A DNA stretch of 64,000 nt from Azospirillum sp. (GCA_016124535.1 WGNK01000003.1:350001-414000), one strand, 5' to 3'; shown: positions 18,189 through 27,488, counted from the stretch's first letter. A program made the numbers and translations. Notes: generated by a model from the letters alone, not told the origin.

Positions 18189-19136
18189 TTAGACCGACGG
18201 CGCGTAGAGCGCGAGCAGGGACGATACCGTGATCACCGAAACAATCGTCGACACCAGAATGACCGCCGAGGTCGCCTCGACATAGACCTGGTACTGCTGG
18301 GCGACCACGAAGGTCAAAGCACCGGTCGGCAAGGCGGCCAGTATGATCGCCGAAGCGGTCCAGAAGGGATCCATCGCGAAGACATATTCGGCCAGCAGCC
18401 AGGTCAGCACCGGCTGCCAGAACAGCTTGAGCGCCACCATCCAGACCATGTCGCCGGCCTCGGCGGTCAGCGGCCGTCCGGCCAGAAACAAGCCGATCGC
18501 GAACAAGGCGCAGGGGCCGGCCGAGGCGCCGAGCAATTCGCAGAAATTGATCATCGGCTGGGGCAAGAGCGCGCCGCCCAGGGTTTCCGCCCACAGGATG
18601 CCAAGCGCCGGGGCGATGATCAGCGGGTTGCGCGACAGGGCGCGCGCGACCAGCGCCAAAGATCGCCGGGCGCCGTGCCCCAGATTGCGGGCCAGTTCGA
18701 GCAGGATCACCGCCAGCCCGACCATGACCGCACTCATGATGATGGTGCCGAGAATCGCCGGCGCCAGGTGATCGCGGCCGAATGCGGCGATGAACAGCGG
18801 AATACCGAGATATCCGGTATTGGAAAAACAGGCGTTAAGCCCCTGCAGGACATGAACCTCGGGCTCGCGCCGCTGGAGCAGCCAGCCGAACAGCATGCCG
18901 ACCAGGAACACGATCAGCATGGCGCCGAGAAATGCACCGATGAACGGCCCATTGAGGACCTCGGCCAGCGGCCGCCGGGCGGTGCCGAGAAATAACACCG
19001 GCGGCAAGGCCATATAATAGACGAATTTGTTCAGCGCCTCGGAGGAGGCCTGGCCAAGCAATCCCCAGCGCCCCGACAGGAAGCCGGCCAGGATGATCGA
19101 GAAAACCGGCAGAGCGACATCGGCGACAGTATGCAT
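18189..19136 (-). CDS. AEC family permease (auxin efflux carrier type)
   Basis: 315 residues with about ten membrane segments in two five-helix halves. Recognisable elements are the N-terminal [51 protein letters not shown] (the conserved N-x-G-x-x-G-I-P motif), [12 protein letters not shown] and [33 protein letters not shown]. These are characteristic of AEC transporters that move organic anions or malonate-like acids. ATG at 19136 is preferred over the unlikely extension to 19262. It probably shares a promoter region with the divergent TerB-like gene (19276) and may be co-transcribed with the acyl-CoA dehydrogenase behind it. Confidence 0.9.
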   Translation of the reverse strand: MHTVADVALPVFSIILAGFLSGRWGLLGQASSEALNKFVYYMALPPVLFLGTARRPLAEVLNGPFIGAFLGAMLIVFLVGMLFGWLLQRREPEVHVLQGLNACFSNTGYLGIPLFIAAFGRDHLAPAILGTIIMSAVMVGLAVILLELARNLGHGARRSLALVARALSRNPLIIAPALGILWAETLGGALLPQPMINFCELLGASAGPCALFAIGLFLAGRPLTAEAGDMVWMVALKLFWQPVLTWLLAEYVFAMDPFWTASAIILAALPTGALTFVVAQQYQVYVEATSAVILVSTIVSVITVSSLLALYAPSV

Positions 19137-19275
19137 CGCCGGCAGCTTATGGCACTGTCCTTGACCTGTCGAGCAGCGATCGCTGTGCCAGCGGTCAGCG
19201 CCCATGCCGATCACCCGCTTGACGAGGGCGCCGGACCGGCGCAAAAACGCGCGCGACAGCATCCCCGGAGGAACT

Positions 19276-19680
19276 ATGGTCGATCATCTGAGCGCCCTGA
19301 TCTATACCATGGTCCTGGTCTCGGCCGCCGATGCCGACATGACCGACGCCGAGTTGGAGACCATCGGCGAGAATGTGCGCCATCTGCCGATTTTCCGCGG
19401 TTTCGATGTCGACCGGCTGCCGGTGATCGCCCTGGAATGCTCCAAGCTGCTGGCCGATCCCGACGGCCTCGACCTGGCGCTCGACACCATCAAGCGCAAA
19501 TTACCGGCCAAGCTGCGCGAAACCGCCTACGCGGTCGCCTGCGACATCGCCGCGGCCGATCCCACGGTCAGCCAGGAGGCGTTGCGCCTGCTGGAAATGC
19601 TGCGCCACAAGCTGGAGATCGACCGTCTGAGCGCGGCCGCCATAGAACGGGGCGCCCGCGCCCGCCATATGGTGCTGTAG
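19276..19680 (+). CDS. TerB-like (tellurite resistance TerB) domain protein
   Basis: 134 residues, all alpha-helical. MVDHLSALIYTMVLVSAADADMTDAELETI and a second copy of the acidic turn (ACDIAAADPTVSQEALRLLEML) are typical of TerB-type domains, in which Asp-rich loops may bind metal. GGAGGA sits six bases before the ATG at 19276. It is first in a run with the CDGSH protein and ExoD. No other ter genes are present, so a tellurite role should not be assumed; single TerB proteins are often membrane-stress related. Confidence 0.82.
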   Translation: MVDHLSALIYTMVLVSAADADMTDAELETIGENVRHLPIFRGFDVDRLPVIALECSKLLADPDGLDLALDTIKRKLPAKLRETAYAVACDIAAADPTVSQEALRLLEMLRHKLEIDRLSAAAIERGARARHMVL

Positions 19681-19727
19681 ACCGCCGCCGATCCGGTCGG
19701 GGATCCTTAAATCGGAGCCAGCCTGCG

Positions 19728-19967
19728 ATGAGCCAGCCCGTTTGCGCCCAGAAGGCGCCCTACGCCGTCGAAGTCAAAGAGGGCGAAACCTATTGGTGGT
19801 GCGCCTGCGGTCGCAGCCAGAGCCAGCCGTTCTGCGATGGCTCCCATGCCGGCACCGGCATCACCCCGATCGAGTTCCCGGCAACCCGCACCCGCACGGT
19901 GTATTTCTGCGGCTGCAAGGCAACCCACAAGCCGCCGCTCTGCGACGCCACCCACAAGCTGTTGTGA
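19728..19967 (+). CDS. Dual CDGSH iron-sulfur domain protein
   Basis: 79 residues with two CDGSH-type iron-sulfur sites. The first is CACGRSQSQPFCDGSH; the second is CGCKATHKPPLCDATH. Each supplies three Cys and one His for a [2Fe-2S] cluster. The tandem arrangement in one short chain is the bacterial type related to the inner mitoNEET repeats. There is no signal or membrane anchor. AGGAG-like sequence (CGGAGCC) precedes ATG at 19728. It is flanked closely by TerB and ExoD genes on the same strand. It is likely an electron- or cluster-transfer protein; partners are unknown. Confidence 0.93.
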   Translation: MSQPVCAQKAPYAVEVKEGETYWWCACGRSQSQPFCDGSHAGTGITPIEFPATRTRTVYFCGCKATHKPPLCDATHKLL

Positions 19968-19989
19968 GTCGCCGCCGCCGCGCCGCCCG

Positions 19990-20664
19990 GTGACCGACAG
20001 GCGCCTGGAGCGGCCGGCCCCGGCGACGAGTCGCACCGACCCCGTCGGGACGGCTGCCGATCAATCGCGCGGAGCCGCAGCGCTGCTGGAGCATTTGGCC
20101 AACGGCGAGCCGGGGGAGTGCCTCTCCCTGGGCACGCTGGTCGACCGGCTCGGCGACCGCGCGTTCGGTGCGGTGCTGCTGATCCTGGCCCTGCCCAACC
20201 TGATCCCGATGACCGGGGTATCGACCCTGCTCGGCCTGCCGATTGCGCTGATCGGCGCCCAGATCGCCGCCGGCCACCAAAGCCTGTGGCTGCCGCGGCG
20301 GCTCGCTGCGGTGGCAATCGAGCGTGGGCTGTTCAAGCGGATGGCGCTGTTCTGGGCGCGCCACCTGCGGCGGCTGGAGCACCTGGTGCGGCCCTGCTGG
20401 CCGGCCTTGACCGGCGGCGCCGGCGCCCGCGCGGTCGGCCTGGCCCTGGTCATTCTGGGCATTGTGCTGGCCTTGCCGATCCCGCTCGGCAACCAGCCCC
20501 CTGGCCTGGCGGTTACCCTGGTCGCCCTCGGCGTGATCGAACGCGACGGCCGGGCGGTTGCCGCCGGGCTCGGGGTCGGCCTGGTTGCCTTGGCGATCGT
20601 TGGCGCGGTGGTCGGTGGCGGTATCGGTGCCGCCTGGCTGCTGCTGCACCAACTCGGCTGGTAA
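19990..20664 (+). CDS. exoD: ExoD family exopolysaccharide synthesis protein
   Basis: 224 residues. After an N-terminal soluble stretch comes SLGTLVDRLGDRAFGAVLLILALPNLIPM, then GVSTLLGLPIALIGAQIAAGHQSLWLPRRL, a basic helix region (RHLRRLEHLVRPCW) and three further membrane segments ending in GAAWLLLHQLGW. This is the ExoD pattern (LxDRxGxRxFGxxLLxLALxxxxP). In rhizobia the family was linked to exopolysaccharide production and alkaline tolerance, with no known biochemical activity. GTG at 19990 is the best start, 22 bases after the CDGSH stop. It converges with rodA, leaving ten bases between stops. Confidence 0.88.
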   Translation: MTDRRLERPAPATSRTDPVGTAADQSRGAAALLEHLANGEPGECLSLGTLVDRLGDRAFGAVLLILALPNLIPMTGVSTLLGLPIALIGAQIAAGHQSLWLPRRLAAVAIERGLFKRMALFWARHLRRLEHLVRPCWPALTGGAGARAVGLALVILGIVLALPIPLGNQPPGLAVTLVALGVIERDGRAVAAGLGVGLVALAIVGAVVGGGIGAAWLLLHQLGW

Positions 20665-20674
20665 TCGGTGGCGA

Positions 20675-21826
20675 CTACAGCATGTCGGAGCCGCCGCCGC
20701 GCGGAATGCGCACGTCGCGGTGGACCGAGACGCTGAGCAGCAGCCCGGCACCAATCATCAGCGTCAGCATGGCGGTGCCGCCATAAGAGACCAGCGGCAA
20801 CGGAATTCCGACTACCGGAATCAGGCCCATGACCATGGCGACGTTGACGAAGACATAGAGGAAGAAGGTGGTGGTCAGGCCGATGCCGACCAGCCGGCCG
20901 AACTGGTTGTGGGCGCTCAGCGCAATGATGATACCGTAGATGAAGACCAGCAGATAGAGAAACAAAAGCAACAAGGCGCCGGCCATGCCGAACTCCTCGG
21001 CCAAGACCACGAAGATGAAGTCGGTATGTTTTTCCGGCAAGAACATCAGCTGGCTCTGGGAACCCATCATGAAGCCCTTGCCGAACAGCCCGCCGGAGCC
21101 CAGCGCGATCTTCGACTGAATGATGTTATAGCCGGCGCCCAGCGGGTCGGTTTCCGGGTCGAGAAAGGTGTAGACCCGCTGGCGCTGGTAATCGTGGAGG
21201 AACTCCCAGCCGACGGTCATCACCGCGACGCCGCCGCCGATCGCCACCGCGAATTTCCACAGCCGCACCCCGGCGGCGAAAAAGATCGCGCCGCCGGTCA
21301 GGATCAGCAGCATCGCGGTCCCCAGATTGGGCTGCAGCAAGACCAGGCCGACCGGCAGGAACACCAGGGCCATCGGCGGGATCAGCACCAGCGGCTTGCC
21401 GATCTGCTCCAGGGTCAGGCCGTGGAAATAGCGCGCCAGCGCCAGCACCAGCGCCGGCTTCATCAACTCCGACGGCTGCAGTACGAAGAAGCCGAGGTCG
21501 ATCCAGCGCTGGGCCCCCATGCCGACCTGGCCCATGATCTCGACCGCGATCAGCAGCAGAAAGACCGCGAGATAGATCAGATAGGCAAAGCGCAGCCACA
21601 GCCGGACATCGATCATCGCGATGGTCAAGGTCACCGCGAGCGTCGGGATGAAACGGACCAATTGGCGGATCGCCCAGGGTTCCCAGCGCCCGCCCGCCGC
21701 CGAGTAGAGCAGGCCGACGCCGATCCCGGTGATGGTGCACAGCAACAGCACCAACCCCCAGTTGATCAGGCGGATCTTGCCGAAAACGGTCAGCCGGCCC
21801 CGCTCGGGCGAGAGTTCATAGCTCAC
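20675..21826 (-). CDS. rodA: Rod-shape SEDS glycosyltransferase RodA (MrdB)
   Basis: 383 residues and about ten membrane helices. SEDS signatures include GRWEPWAIRQLVRF, GAQRWIDLGFFVLQPSELMKPALVLALARYF, QPNLGTAMLLILTGG, and the catalytic-loop region around WEFLHDYQRQRVYTFLDPETDPLGAGYNIIQSKIA. The end GIPLPLVSYGGTAMLTLMIGAGLLLSV is the RodA form rather than FtsW. It polymerises lipid II into glycan strands for side-wall growth with PBP2. GTG at 21826 follows AGGAG at ten bases; an extension to 21913 is unlikely. It is unusual that this gene is about 12 kb away from mrdA, its usual neighbour, and sits behind lolC. Confidence 0.93.
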   Translation of the reverse strand: MSYELSPERGRLTVFGKIRLINWGLVLLLCTITGIGVGLLYSAAGGRWEPWAIRQLVRFIPTLAVTLTIAMIDVRLWLRFAYLIYLAVFLLLIAVEIMGQVGMGAQRWIDLGFFVLQPSELMKPALVLALARYFHGLTLEQIGKPLVLIPPMALVFLPVGLVLLQPNLGTAMLLILTGGAIFFAAGVRLWKFAVAIGGGVAVMTVGWEFLHDYQRQRVYTFLDPETDPLGAGYNIIQSKIALGSGGLFGKGFMMGSQSQLMFLPEKHTDFIFVVLAEEFGMAGALLLLFLYLLVFIYGIIIALSAHNQFGRLVGIGLTTTFFLYVFVNVAMVMGLIPVVGIPLPLVSYGGTAMLTLMIGAGLLLSVSVHRDVRIPRGGGSDML

Positions 21827-21979
21827 GACGCCAAGGCTCCTGGTCCGCTGGTATTGCGACCGCGACGCTTCAGGCCCGTCATTGCCACCCGCCGTGTCGC
21901 AGTCCGAACACAATCTATCGAGAAAGCGAGCGTTCCGGCCCCGGCGGGGTGCGTCGGTTCGGTCGGACTGGGAACCCGC

Positions 21980-23227
21980 CTACTCGTAGCGCAGTGCCTC
22001 GACCGGGTCGAGACGGGCGGCGCGCCATGACGGGTAGACGGTGGCGCCGAACGACAGGGCCAGCGCCATCACCACCACCTGGAACACTTCATGCCAGTCC
22101 ATGTCGGCCGGAATCCGGCTGAGAAAGTAGATTTCCGGCGAAAACAGGTTGGTATTGGTCAGCCATTGCATGAACTGGCGGATGCTCTCGATATTTTCGC
22201 AGAACAACACGCCGAGGATCAAGCCGCCGATGGTGCCCAGCACGCCGATGCTGGCGCCGCTCAAAAAGAAAATGCGCATGATCATGCCCCGGGTGGCACC
22301 CATGGTGCGCAGGATCGCGATGTCGCGGCCCTTGTCTTTGACCAGCATGATCAAGCTGGAAATGATGTTGAACGCGGCGACCAGGATGATCAGGGTCAGG
22401 ATCAGGAACATGACATTGCGCTCGACCTGCAGCGCGTTGAAGAAGCTGGCGTTCGATTGTTGCCAATCGACCATGCGACCGCGATCGGCGATCGCCGGCA
22501 GGATCGCCGCGCGCGCCGCCCGGATCTGATAGGGATCGGCCACGAACACTTCCAGCGACGTCACGGCATCAGGAAGCCGGAAGAACAGTTGCGCCGACTC
22601 CAGGGGCATGTAGATGAAGGTGTTATCGTATTCGAACATGCCGACGTTGAAGATCGCGCCGACCTGGTAGGTACGCAGGCGCGGCACCGTGCCGAACGCG
22701 GTCGACTTGCCTTCCGGTGCGATCAGGGTCATCGAACTGCCGAGATGGAGCCCGAGCCGTTCGGCCATACGCAGGCCAATCGCGACTTTGTCGTCGCTGA
22801 ACCCCGCCGCCGAGCCCTCGAAAATATTGGTCGACAGGGTCGGCCGCACGGCAAAATCGGCCGGCCGCAGCCCGCGCACCACGGCACCGGAGGCGATGCC
22901 GCCGACATTGACCAGAACCTGGCCCTCGATCGACGGCGTGACCTGCAGGACGCCGGGCATCTGGCGCAGGCGATCGGCCATGGCGTCGAAATCGTGAAGC
23001 GCGCCGGGCGGCACGGCGTAGATGTTGATGTGGCCATTGAGCCCGAGGATACGGCCCAGCAACTCGTGACGAAAGCCGTTCATCACCGCCATGACGATGA
23101 TCAGGGTGGCGACGCCGAGCGCGATGCCGAGCAGCGAGAACCCGGCAATCACCGAGATGAAGCCCTCCTGACGCCGCGCTCGCAGGTAGCGCATCGCGAC
23201 CATCCGCTCGAAGGGGCTGAAAATCAT
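21980..23227 (-). CDS. lolC: Lipoprotein-releasing ABC transporter permease LolC/E
   Basis: 415 residues with the LolC/E layout: one N-terminal membrane helix after FSPFERMVAMRYLRARRQEGFISVIAGFSLLGI, a large periplasmic MacB-like domain (about 50-260), and three C-terminal helices (NVMFLILTLIILVAAFNIISSLIMLV, SGASIGVLGTIGGLILGVLF, VVMALALSFGATVYPSWRAARLDPVEALRYE). The VKDKGRDIAILRTMGA coupling motif would dock on LolD. It extracts outer-membrane lipoproteins from the inner membrane. ATG at 23227 is used; TTG at 23248 is weaker. The ATPase lolD, which normally follows, is not here: rodA comes next. Confidence 0.93.
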   Translation of the reverse strand: MIFSPFERMVAMRYLRARRQEGFISVIAGFSLLGIALGVATLIIVMAVMNGFRHELLGRILGLNGHINIYAVPPGALHDFDAMADRLRQMPGVLQVTPSIEGQVLVNVGGIASGAVVRGLRPADFAVRPTLSTNIFEGSAAGFSDDKVAIGLRMAERLGLHLGSSMTLIAPEGKSTAFGTVPRLRTYQVGAIFNVGMFEYDNTFIYMPLESAQLFFRLPDAVTSLEVFVADPYQIRAARAAILPAIADRGRMVDWQQSNASFFNALQVERNVMFLILTLIILVAAFNIISSLIMLVKDKGRDIAILRTMGATRGMIMRIFFLSGASIGVLGTIGGLILGVLFCENIESIRQFMQWLTNTNLFSPEIYFLSRIPADMDWHEVFQVVVMALALSFGATVYPSWRAARLDPVEALRYE

Positions 23228-23320
23228 GGGCGCGATCCGGTGGGGCAACGGGGCAAGGGCTGTGGGATGCCGCCGGTATGCCCGGATTCGGCGGAGCTGT
23301 CGACGATCAAACCGGCCGCT

Positions 23321-25786
23321 TCAATAGAGCCCGCCGGTGCCGTGGCCGGTGACCGCCGCCGGCGGCGGCGCAGAGGTGCCGCCGCCGGCGGTGTCGGAGG
23401 ACCAGCCGACCGTGCTGGAGCCGTCGAGCACGGTGCGCTCGCCGGTCGGCTCGGTACCGGGCAGGAAGGCTTCCCAAATCATTTTCTTGTCACCCGGTTC
23501 GGCCGGGGCGCCGGTCTGCGGATCGACCCGCACCAGGCGCAGGCCCGGCGGCACCCGGAAAGGTGCCGGCGGCACGCCCTCCAGGGCTTCCTTCATGAAG
23601 GCGCCGAACACCGGCACCGCCACCGACGCGCCGGTTTCATGGCCGCCGAGGCTGCGCGGCTGGTCAAACCCGGCATAGAGCCCGACCACCAGATTAGGGG
23701 TGAAGCCGACGAACCAGGTGTCGTTGCTGTCGTTGGTGGTGCCGGTCTTGCCCGCCATCGGCCGACCGAGCGAGGCCAGCCGTGCCGCGGTGCCGCGCTG
23801 GACCACCCCCTCCAGGATCGAAACCATCTGGTAGCAGGTGCGTGGGTCGGCGATCTGTTCGCGGTTGTCCGGGATCTCCGGTACCGCCAAAGCCGGCCGC
23901 CACACCACGTTCTGGCAGCCCTCGCACGGCCGGGCGTCGTGGCGGTAGATGGTGCGGCCATTGCGGTCCTGCACCCGATCGATCAGGCTGGGGGTGATCT
24001 TCCGGCCAAGATTGTCAAGCATGGCATAGGCGTTGGTCAGGCGCAGCACGGTGGTTTCGCCGGCTCCCAGCGCCATCGGCAGGAAGGGCTGCAGGTTGTC
24101 GACGATACCGAAGGCCTCAGCGGTCTCCTTGACCTTGTCCATGCCGACCCGGTTGGCCAGGCGTACGGTCATGACATTGCGCGACTTCTCGATGCCAACC
24201 CTGAGCGGCGTCGGGCCGTAGAATTGCTGGCTGTAATTCTCCGGCCGCCAGATCGGCTGGCCATAGCCGGGGTCGAATTCGAATGGTGCATCCATCACCA
24301 GGCTCGACGGTGTGAAGCCGTTGTTGAGTGCCGTCAGGTAGACGAAGGGCTTGAACGCCGAGCCCGGTTGGCGCATCGCCTGGGTGGCCCGGTTGAAGGC
24401 GCTCATCTTCGGGCTGAAGCCGCCGCTCATCGCCAGAACCCGGCCGCGGTGGGGTTCCATCACCACCATGCCGCCCTGAATCTCGGGAATCTGGCGCAAT
24501 GCGAAGCTCTCGGCCGGGTAATCCTTGCCCTTGTCGTCCTTGGCCACGGCCTCGACCAGGACCACGTCGCCGAGCTTGAGCGCATCGCCGGCCTTGCGGA
24601 TTTCCGACCCCAGTCCGGACTCGCCGCGTTGCGCCCGCGCCCAACGCAGTTCGGCCAGCGGAATGCGGCCGCGGCTGCCGTCGGCCAAGCCGATGTCGGC
24701 GAAGTCCTTCGGCTTGTCGTCGAGCACCACCGCGAGCCGCCAGGCCTCGCCGCCGGGTGGCATTGCGACCGCGTTCAGCCGTTTTGCCCAGCCGTCGAAA
24801 CCGTCGAGCCGGGCGACCGGGCCCCGCCAGCCGTGGCGGTGATCATAGGCGATCAGACCGGACCGCAGCGCCCGCGTCGTGATCTCCTGCAACCGCGGGT
24901 CGAGGCTGGTTCGCACCGACAGGCCGCCTTCGTAGAGATCTTTTTCGCCGAACAGCTTGGCCAGATCGCGCCGGACTTCTTCGGCGAAATACTCGGCGGT
25001 AACCCCCTCGGTCGGGTCGCGCCGGCGCACCGCCAAGGGTTCGGCCAGCGCCTGATCGACCTCGGCCCTGGTCAGGTAGCCATCCTCGGCCATTCGCCCG
25101 ATTACCCAGTTGCGCCGCGCCGTGGCGGCTTCGAGCTGGCGCTCGGGATGATAGTTGTTCGGCGCCTTGGGCAGGGCCGCGAGGTAGGCCGCCTCGGCGA
25201 CCGTCAGTTCGTCGAGGGTCTTGTTAAAATAATTCTGCGCCGCCGCTGCCACGCCATAGGAACGGAACCCTAGAAAAATTTCGTTAAGGTAGAGTTCGAG
25301 AATCCTGTCCTTGCTCAGCGCGCCCTCGATCCGGATGGCCAGGATCGCTTCCTTGATCTTACGCACCACCGAGACTTCATTGGTCAGCAGGAAATTCTTG
25401 GCAACCTGCTGGGTGATCGTGGAGGCGCCGACCGGCCTGCGCTCCGAGCCGAGATTTTCGACATTGACCAGCACCGCCCGAAGGATGCCGAACGGGTCGA
25501 CGCCGTGGTGTTCGTAGAACTTCTTGTCCTCGGCCGACAGGAAGGCCTGGATCACCCGCCGGGGCATCGCCTTGATCGGCACGAAGATGCGCCTTTCGCT
25601 GGCGTATTCGGCGAGCAGTCGGCCGTCGCCGGCCTGGATGCGGGTGGTGGTCGGCGGCTGGTAATCAGCCAGCCGGCTGTAATTGGGCAGGTCGCCGATA
25701 TAGCGATCGAGCAGCCAGGCCACCCCGATCCCGCCAACCAGGACCGCGGTCAACAGCCCGTAGAAAATCCGCAACGCCGTACGCAT
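23321..25786 (-). CDS. mrcA: Penicillin-binding protein 1A
   Basis: 821 residues, class A bifunctional PBP. One N-terminal membrane anchor (about 3-28), a GT51 glycosyltransferase domain (about 55-230) with AFLSAEDKKFYEHHGVD and GASTITQQVAKNF, then an OB-like insert and a transpeptidase domain with SxxK (GSAFKPFVYL), SRN and KTGTTND. An Asp/Gly/Ser-rich tail closes the protein. ATG at 25786 (MRTALRIFYG) is preferred to the open frame reaching 25852. It makes and cross-links peptidoglycan in the periplasm. It is oriented with lolC and rodA, separated from lolC by about 90 bases. Confidence 0.95.
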   Translation of the reverse strand: MRTALRIFYGLLTAVLVGGIGVAWLLDRYIGDLPNYSRLADYQPPTTTRIQAGDGRLLAEYASERRIFVPIKAMPRRVIQAFLSAEDKKFYEHHGVDPFGILRAVLVNVENLGSERRPVGASTITQQVAKNFLLTNEVSVVRKIKEAILAIRIEGALSKDRILELYLNEIFLGFRSYGVAAAAQNYFNKTLDELTVAEAAYLAALPKAPNNYHPERQLEAATARRNWVIGRMAEDGYLTRAEVDQALAEPLAVRRRDPTEGVTAEYFAEEVRRDLAKLFGEKDLYEGGLSVRTSLDPRLQEITTRALRSGLIAYDHRHGWRGPVARLDGFDGWAKRLNAVAMPPGGEAWRLAVVLDDKPKDFADIGLADGSRGRIPLAELRWARAQRGESGLGSEIRKAGDALKLGDVVLVEAVAKDDKGKDYPAESFALRQIPEIQGGMVVMEPHRGRVLAMSGGFSPKMSAFNRATQAMRQPGSAFKPFVYLTALNNGFTPSSLVMDAPFEFDPGYGQPIWRPENYSQQFYGPTPLRVGIEKSRNVMTVRLANRVGMDKVKETAEAFGIVDNLQPFLPMALGAGETTVLRLTNAYAMLDNLGRKITPSLIDRVQDRNGRTIYRHDARPCEGCQNVVWRPALAVPEIPDNREQIADPRTCYQMVSILEGVVQRGTAARLASLGRPMAGKTGTTNDSNDTWFVGFTPNLVVGLYAGFDQPRSLGGHETGASVAVPVFGAFMKEALEGVPPAPFRVPPGLRLVRVDPQTGAPAEPGDKKMIWEAFLPGTEPTGERTVLDGSSTVGWSSDTAGGGTSAPPPAAVTGHGTGGLY

Positions 25787-25923
25787 GCCCAGTCCGCCAT
25801 CTGCCGCCGTCTGCCGCGCAGGAGTCCGGTGCCGCGAAGACCTCCGGAGCAACCGACCCTGCCGCAGCCAATCTAGCGATGATTGGTAAATTTGTCGTGG
25901 TCAAGGCGGCGGCACGGGCCGGT

Positions 25924-26514
25924 TCATTCCGGCAGGGCCACGGAATCATCGAGCGAGAAATCGATCTGTTCGAACCAGTCGGCCAGGCGGCGGTCGGCCC
26001 GCAGCAACTTGCGCAAGGCCCGATCATTCTTGAAATCGGCATTGGCCCAGGCGCGGGCGGCGATGTGGTGGTCGGGGGCCGCCGAAAGGAGGTGGAACGC
26101 CGCCTGCTCGGCACAGCGGATCTCGGCGTTGCCCAATCTTTTCAAGATGCCCGCGATCAGCATCGGCACGACTTCCACAAAGTCCTCCGGGTCTTCCCCG
26201 TCGGTCGGGACTTCCGGCGGAGGGGCACCGTCCTCGCCCCGCTGTTCCCGGTCCTGATCGAAATGCAGTTCGATCACATCGAGAACATCGAGAAAGGATT
26301 TTTTGCGCACCCGCCAATTGGCGTCCGCGGCGATGACCTCGGTCAGCCGGTCGAGCAGATCGCCGGCTTCCTCTTCAGCGGGTTCAGCCCCAACGGGTTC
26401 AGCCCCAGCGGGTTCAGCCCCAGCGGGTTTGGCCTCAGCGGCTTCGGCCGCCTCAACCGGGGCGCCAGACGGGGTCGCCGCCGCGGCATCGCGGTGTTGC
26501 GAATCCGTGCTCAT
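25924..26514 (-). CDS. Unknown helical protein with AGAEP repeats, coupled to HisN-type phosphatase
   Basis: 196 residues. The N-terminal third is low complexity with pentad repeats (KPAG-AEPAG-AEPVG-AEPAE) from a 15-bp tandem DNA repeat. From about residue 50 it is predicted helical and acidic: DLLDRLTEVIAADANWRVRKKSFLDVLDVIELHFDQD, VVPMLIAGILKRLGN and FHLLSAAPDHHIAARAWANADFKNDRALRKLLRADRRLADWFEQIDF. There is no signal peptide and no family I recognise. Its ATG overlaps the stop of the upstream phosphatase gene in ATGA, so expression is translationally coupled. It could be an accessory factor for that enzyme, but this is inference from position only. Confidence 0.75.
   Translation of the reverse strand: MSTDSQHRDAAAATPSGAPVEAAEAAEAKPAGAEPAGAEPVGAEPAEEEAGDLLDRLTEVIAADANWRVRKKSFLDVLDVIELHFDQDREQRGEDGAPPPEVPTDGEDPEDFVEVVPMLIAGILKRLGNAEIRCAEQAAFHLLSAAPDHHIAARAWANADFKNDRALRKLLRADRRLADWFEQIDFSLDDSVALPE
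26375..26449. repeat. Five 15-bp tandem repeats inside a coding region
   Basis: Units at 26375-26389, 26390-26404, 26405-26419, 26420-26434 and 26435-26449, consensus CCAGCGGGTTCAGCC, with the central three nearly identical. They encode the AEPAG pentads of the protein at 25924-26514. Because the unit is a multiple of three, copy-number change would keep the frame. Confidence 0.85.
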
Positions 26515-27299
26515 CGGTTGGGGTTGGCCAGCATCGCGAGCGCCTCGGCATGGCTGCGGGGATCGCCGGCGGCGAGCACGCGCCCGTCGGAGTCCAGGCT
26601 GAGCGGCTCGCCCTGCCAGTCGGTGATGACGCCGCCGGCGCCACCGACGACCGGGGCGAGGGCGGCAAAATCATAGACCTTGAGCCCGGCCTCGATCACC
26701 AGGTCCTGAAACCCCGAGGCAAGCAAGCCATAGGCATAGCCGTCACCGCCATAGACGGTAATCTTGGCCGCGTCGGAGACCCGCCGGAATGCCGGGAAAT
26801 CGTCCTCGGGAAACAGGTCGGGCGAGGTCGTGGACAGGATCGCCAGTTCAACCGCGGGACACAGCCGCGGCTTCGCCGGTTGGCCGTTGAGCGTGGTCGC
26901 CCGCCCTGCGGCACCGATCCAGCGATCGCCGGTGATCGGCTGGTCGATCACGCCCAAGATCGGCCGGCCGCGGTGGAGCAGGCCGATCAGGGTCACGAAG
27001 GTTGGCCGTCCGGTGAGAAACGCCTTGGTGCCATCGATCGGATCGATCACCCAGAGGAATTCGGCATCCTCGCCCTTGACCCCGTATTCCTCGCCGACGA
27101 TGCCGTCCTCCGGACGCTGGGCTGCGATGATCGCACGGATGATGCTTTCGGCCTCGCGATCGGCCACGGTAACCGGTGAACGATCGGGCTTGTCGGTGAC
27201 CGCCAGCGGCGAGCGGAAATAGCGCCGGATCACGGCGCCGCTGGCATCGGCCAACCGCACGGCGAGGGTGGCCAGATGGGCGGGGCAGGAATCGGTCAT
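26511..27299 (-). CDS. hisN: Inositol monophosphatase family phosphatase, histidinol-phosphatase (HisN) type
   Basis: 262 residues with the FIG/IMPase metal sites: GEEYG (Glu), WVIDPIDGTKAFLTG (the DPIDGT motif) and VYDFAALAPVVGGAGGVITDW near the C-terminus. KPDRSPVTVADREAE and GGDGYAYGLLASGFQDLVIEAGLKVYDF match the HisN subgroup, which dephosphorylates L-histidinol phosphate in the histidine pathway, better than SuhB. Other IMPase substrates cannot be excluded. ATG at 27299 is the start; a very long frame upstream is a shadow of NudC. It is coupled by ATGA to the downstream unknown gene and faces away from nudC. Confidence 0.85.
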   Translation of the reverse strand: MTDSCPAHLATLAVRLADASGAVIRRYFRSPLAVTDKPDRSPVTVADREAESIIRAIIAAQRPEDGIVGEEYGVKGEDAEFLWVIDPIDGTKAFLTGRPTFVTLIGLLHRGRPILGVIDQPITGDRWIGAAGRATTLNGQPAKPRLCPAVELAILSTTSPDLFPEDDFPAFRRVSDAAKITVYGGDGYAYGLLASGFQDLVIEAGLKVYDFAALAPVVGGAGGVITDWQGEPLSLDSDGRVLAAGDPRSHAEALAMLANPNR

Positions 27300-27488
27300 G
27301 GAAATCTCGAGCCGGAATGCGCAGGGCAGGATGGCGCAGGACAACCGCGATCCTAGTCCGAGCGGCCGGCGACGGGAACGAAAATTACCGGCTTGCACCC
27401 CGTGCAAGGCTGGCCCCGGCAATACCGGCAGGTCATCGGCGCGGTTGGGCTTGGCCATCGCGCCGGAACGTGGCATGGAGCGTCCATC

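Noticed and set aside
22091..25273. 1060-codon open frame on the plus strand
   Set aside because: It runs opposite lolC and PBP1A across their gap; composition and lack of motifs show it is not a gene.
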